Shown here: positions 12,416-13,080 of the stretch, one piece after another | How positions within the stretch are numbered: the stretch's first letter is position 1 | How the letters are laid out: the number at the start of each line of letters is the position of its first letter | Assembly (NCBI GenBank): GCA_023267475.1 | Contig: JAHFND010000012.1 | Coordinates: forward strand, 1 to 13,080 | Source of the DNA: a bacterium | GTDB lineage: Bacteria; Patescibacteriota; Minisyncoccia; Phycocordibacterales; UBA5272 | Length of the DNA stretch: 13,080 nucleotides | Reading direction: 5' to 3' | Translations under genes and position numbers: made by a program | Notes under the pieces: model-generated | The model's database searches: none | Seen by the model: the letters and a program-made list of their open reading frames with translations, nothing else | What the model was told of the DNA's origin: nothing

Positions 12416-12877
12416 ATGAAATACTTAGGAATTGATTTTGGATCTAAAAAAGTTGGCTTTGCACAATCCGATGATGATGGAAGGATGGCTTTTCCTTTGA
12501 TGATTTCACCAAACGATAAGAACTTAATGAAAGACACTCTGGAGTTAATTCGTGCGATGAAAATCTCTGTCGTAGTAATAGGAGAAAGTGTCGACAGTAA
12601 TGGTAAACCAAATGCTATCGCGAAAGAAGCGCGGAAGTTTGGACTCGAATTAGAAAATGCAATCGATGTAAAAGTATCTTTTGAAAAGGAGTGGTATTCA
12701 ACTGTAGAAGCTAGAAAACAACCAGGAAATGAAGATAATCATGAGGTGGATGATCAGGCAGCAGCAATTGTGTTACAAAGACATTTAGATAAAATAAATG
12801 GTCCTTCTGCTTACGAAGAAGAGATTAATGAAGATGATGACAGTGATACAAATGACACAGAAGAAGAATCTTGGTAG
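12416..12877 (+). CDS. ruvX: RuvX/YqgF-family RNase H-fold nuclease, acidic tail
   Basis: Putative pre-16S rRNA processing nuclease of the RNase H fold (YqgF). Seen: the N-terminal strand KYLGIDFGSKKVGFA with Asp7, VVVIGESVDSNGKPN (family G-x-P/S-x-NG), FEKEWYSTVEA at ~89-99 and EVDDQAAAIVLQRHL with Asp112/113. The family DER-(S/T)-T motif is here K-E-W-Y-S-T, keeping Glu92 but losing Asp and Arg. A ~20-residue Glu/Asp-rich tail follows the domain. The start at 12416 (153 aa, normal length plus tail) is chosen over an in-frame codon at 12323 because the latter lies within the tRNA-Ser gene and its terminator. It sits 9 nt before the next gene, so the two are probably co-transcribed. Confidence 0.82.
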   Translation: MKYLGIDFGSKKVGFAQSDDDGRMAFPLMISPNDKNLMKDTLELIRAMKISVVVIGESVDSNGKPNAIAKEARKFGLELENAIDVKVSFEKEWYSTVEARKQPGNEDNHEVDDQAAAIVLQRHLDKINGPSAYEEEINEDDDSDTNDTEEESW

Positions 12878-12886
12878 GATGTAAAT

Positions 12887-13080
12887 ATGAATGAACAAGA
12901 AAATAAAGAAGAAGTAAAAGTAGAAGCGCCTATAATAAAAGAGGAAAAAGTCTACGCTACTATAGATGACTTTCAAAAGATAGAAATTCGCACAGGAACT
13001 GTGTTGTCTGTGGAAGTAGTGGAGGGGGCTGATAAGCTATATAAATTGTCAGTAGATTTCGGCGAAGAAAAACCTCGTCA
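12887..13080 (+). CDS. tRNA-binding (EMAP/MetG C-terminal type) domain protein, 3' partial
   Basis: The frame is open from ATG 12887 to the window end (64 full codons). A charged Glu/Lys-rich N-terminus is followed by YATIDDFQKIEIRTGTVLSV, then EGADKLYKLSVDFGEEKPR. This is the start of the OB-fold tRNA-binding domain found at the C-terminus of methionyl-tRNA synthetase and in stand-alone CsaA/Trbp111-type proteins. Family hallmarks seen: DDF-x-K-x-(E/D)-(I/L)-R-x-G, ADKL and VD-G. With only ~22 residues before the domain this is a stand-alone protein at its N-terminus, not full-length MetG. It is 9 nt after the ruvX stop; the AGGA at 12876-12879 may serve as a weak Shine-Dalgarno site. Confidence 0.8.
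   Translation, partial: MNEQENKEEVKVEAPIIKEEKVYATIDDFQKIEIRTGTVLSVEVVEGADKLYKLSVDFGEEKPR

Overview
The window looks like part of a small, AT-rich, gene-dense bacterial genome, most likely a Patescibacteria/CPR member of the Parcubacteria type. This is inferred from the protein types: a Cys-loop/DUF11 surface protein, a compact PolA without a proofreading domain, a short HolA-like protein, a Mur ligase with a reduced N-terminus, a sigma factor paired with a three-helix membrane protein, and three tRNA genes without encoded CCA. No 16S gene or other decisive marker is present.

Layout. (1) 1-1763: 3' part of a large surface protein whose signal peptide begins before the window, followed by a hairpin terminator. 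(2) 1848-5249: tsaE, polA and a holA-like gene on the + strand, overlapping one another, so one operon. (3) 5253-6479, - strand: tRNA-Lys(UUU), a 51-residue single-helix protein and mutM, each with its own visible -10 element. (4) 6558-7085, + strand: an HNH endonuclease gene with a strong Shine-Dalgarno site and higher GC than its flanks, probably acquired. (5) 7108-8938, - strand: ruvA and a MurE-type ligase, 1 nt apart. (6) 9021-9435, + strand: rpsT and tRNA-Arg(GCG), each followed by a terminator. (7) 9436-9621: an unusual run of hairpins, one carrying an inverted copy of the tRNA-Arg T-arm sequence. (8) 9622-11691, + strand: an ECF-like sigma factor, a three-helix membrane protein (candidate anti-sigma) and a secreted helical-repeat protein, which together look like an envelope-response module. 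(9) 11785-13080, + strand: a DUF1761 membrane protein, tRNA-Ser(UGA), ruvX/yqgF and the 5' end of a tRNA-binding-domain gene cut by the window end.

Gene expression. Many transcription units show a -10 hexamer, often extended (TGnTAnnnT), only 6-9 nt before the start codon and with no Shine-Dalgarno site. This suggests widespread leaderless or near-leaderless mRNAs. The pattern decides several start codons (mutM, ruvX, the 51-residue gene) and contrasts with the HNH gene.

Most genes are housekeeping: DNA replication and repair (polA, holA-like, mutM, ruvA), translation (rpsT, three tRNAs, tsaE for t6A, ruvX for rRNA processing, the tRNA-binding protein) and cell wall (murE-like). The parts most worth a second look are the sigma/membrane/secreted module, the tRNA-Arg-linked inverted repeat, the Asp-for-Glu change in the PolA active site, and the acquired HNH gene.
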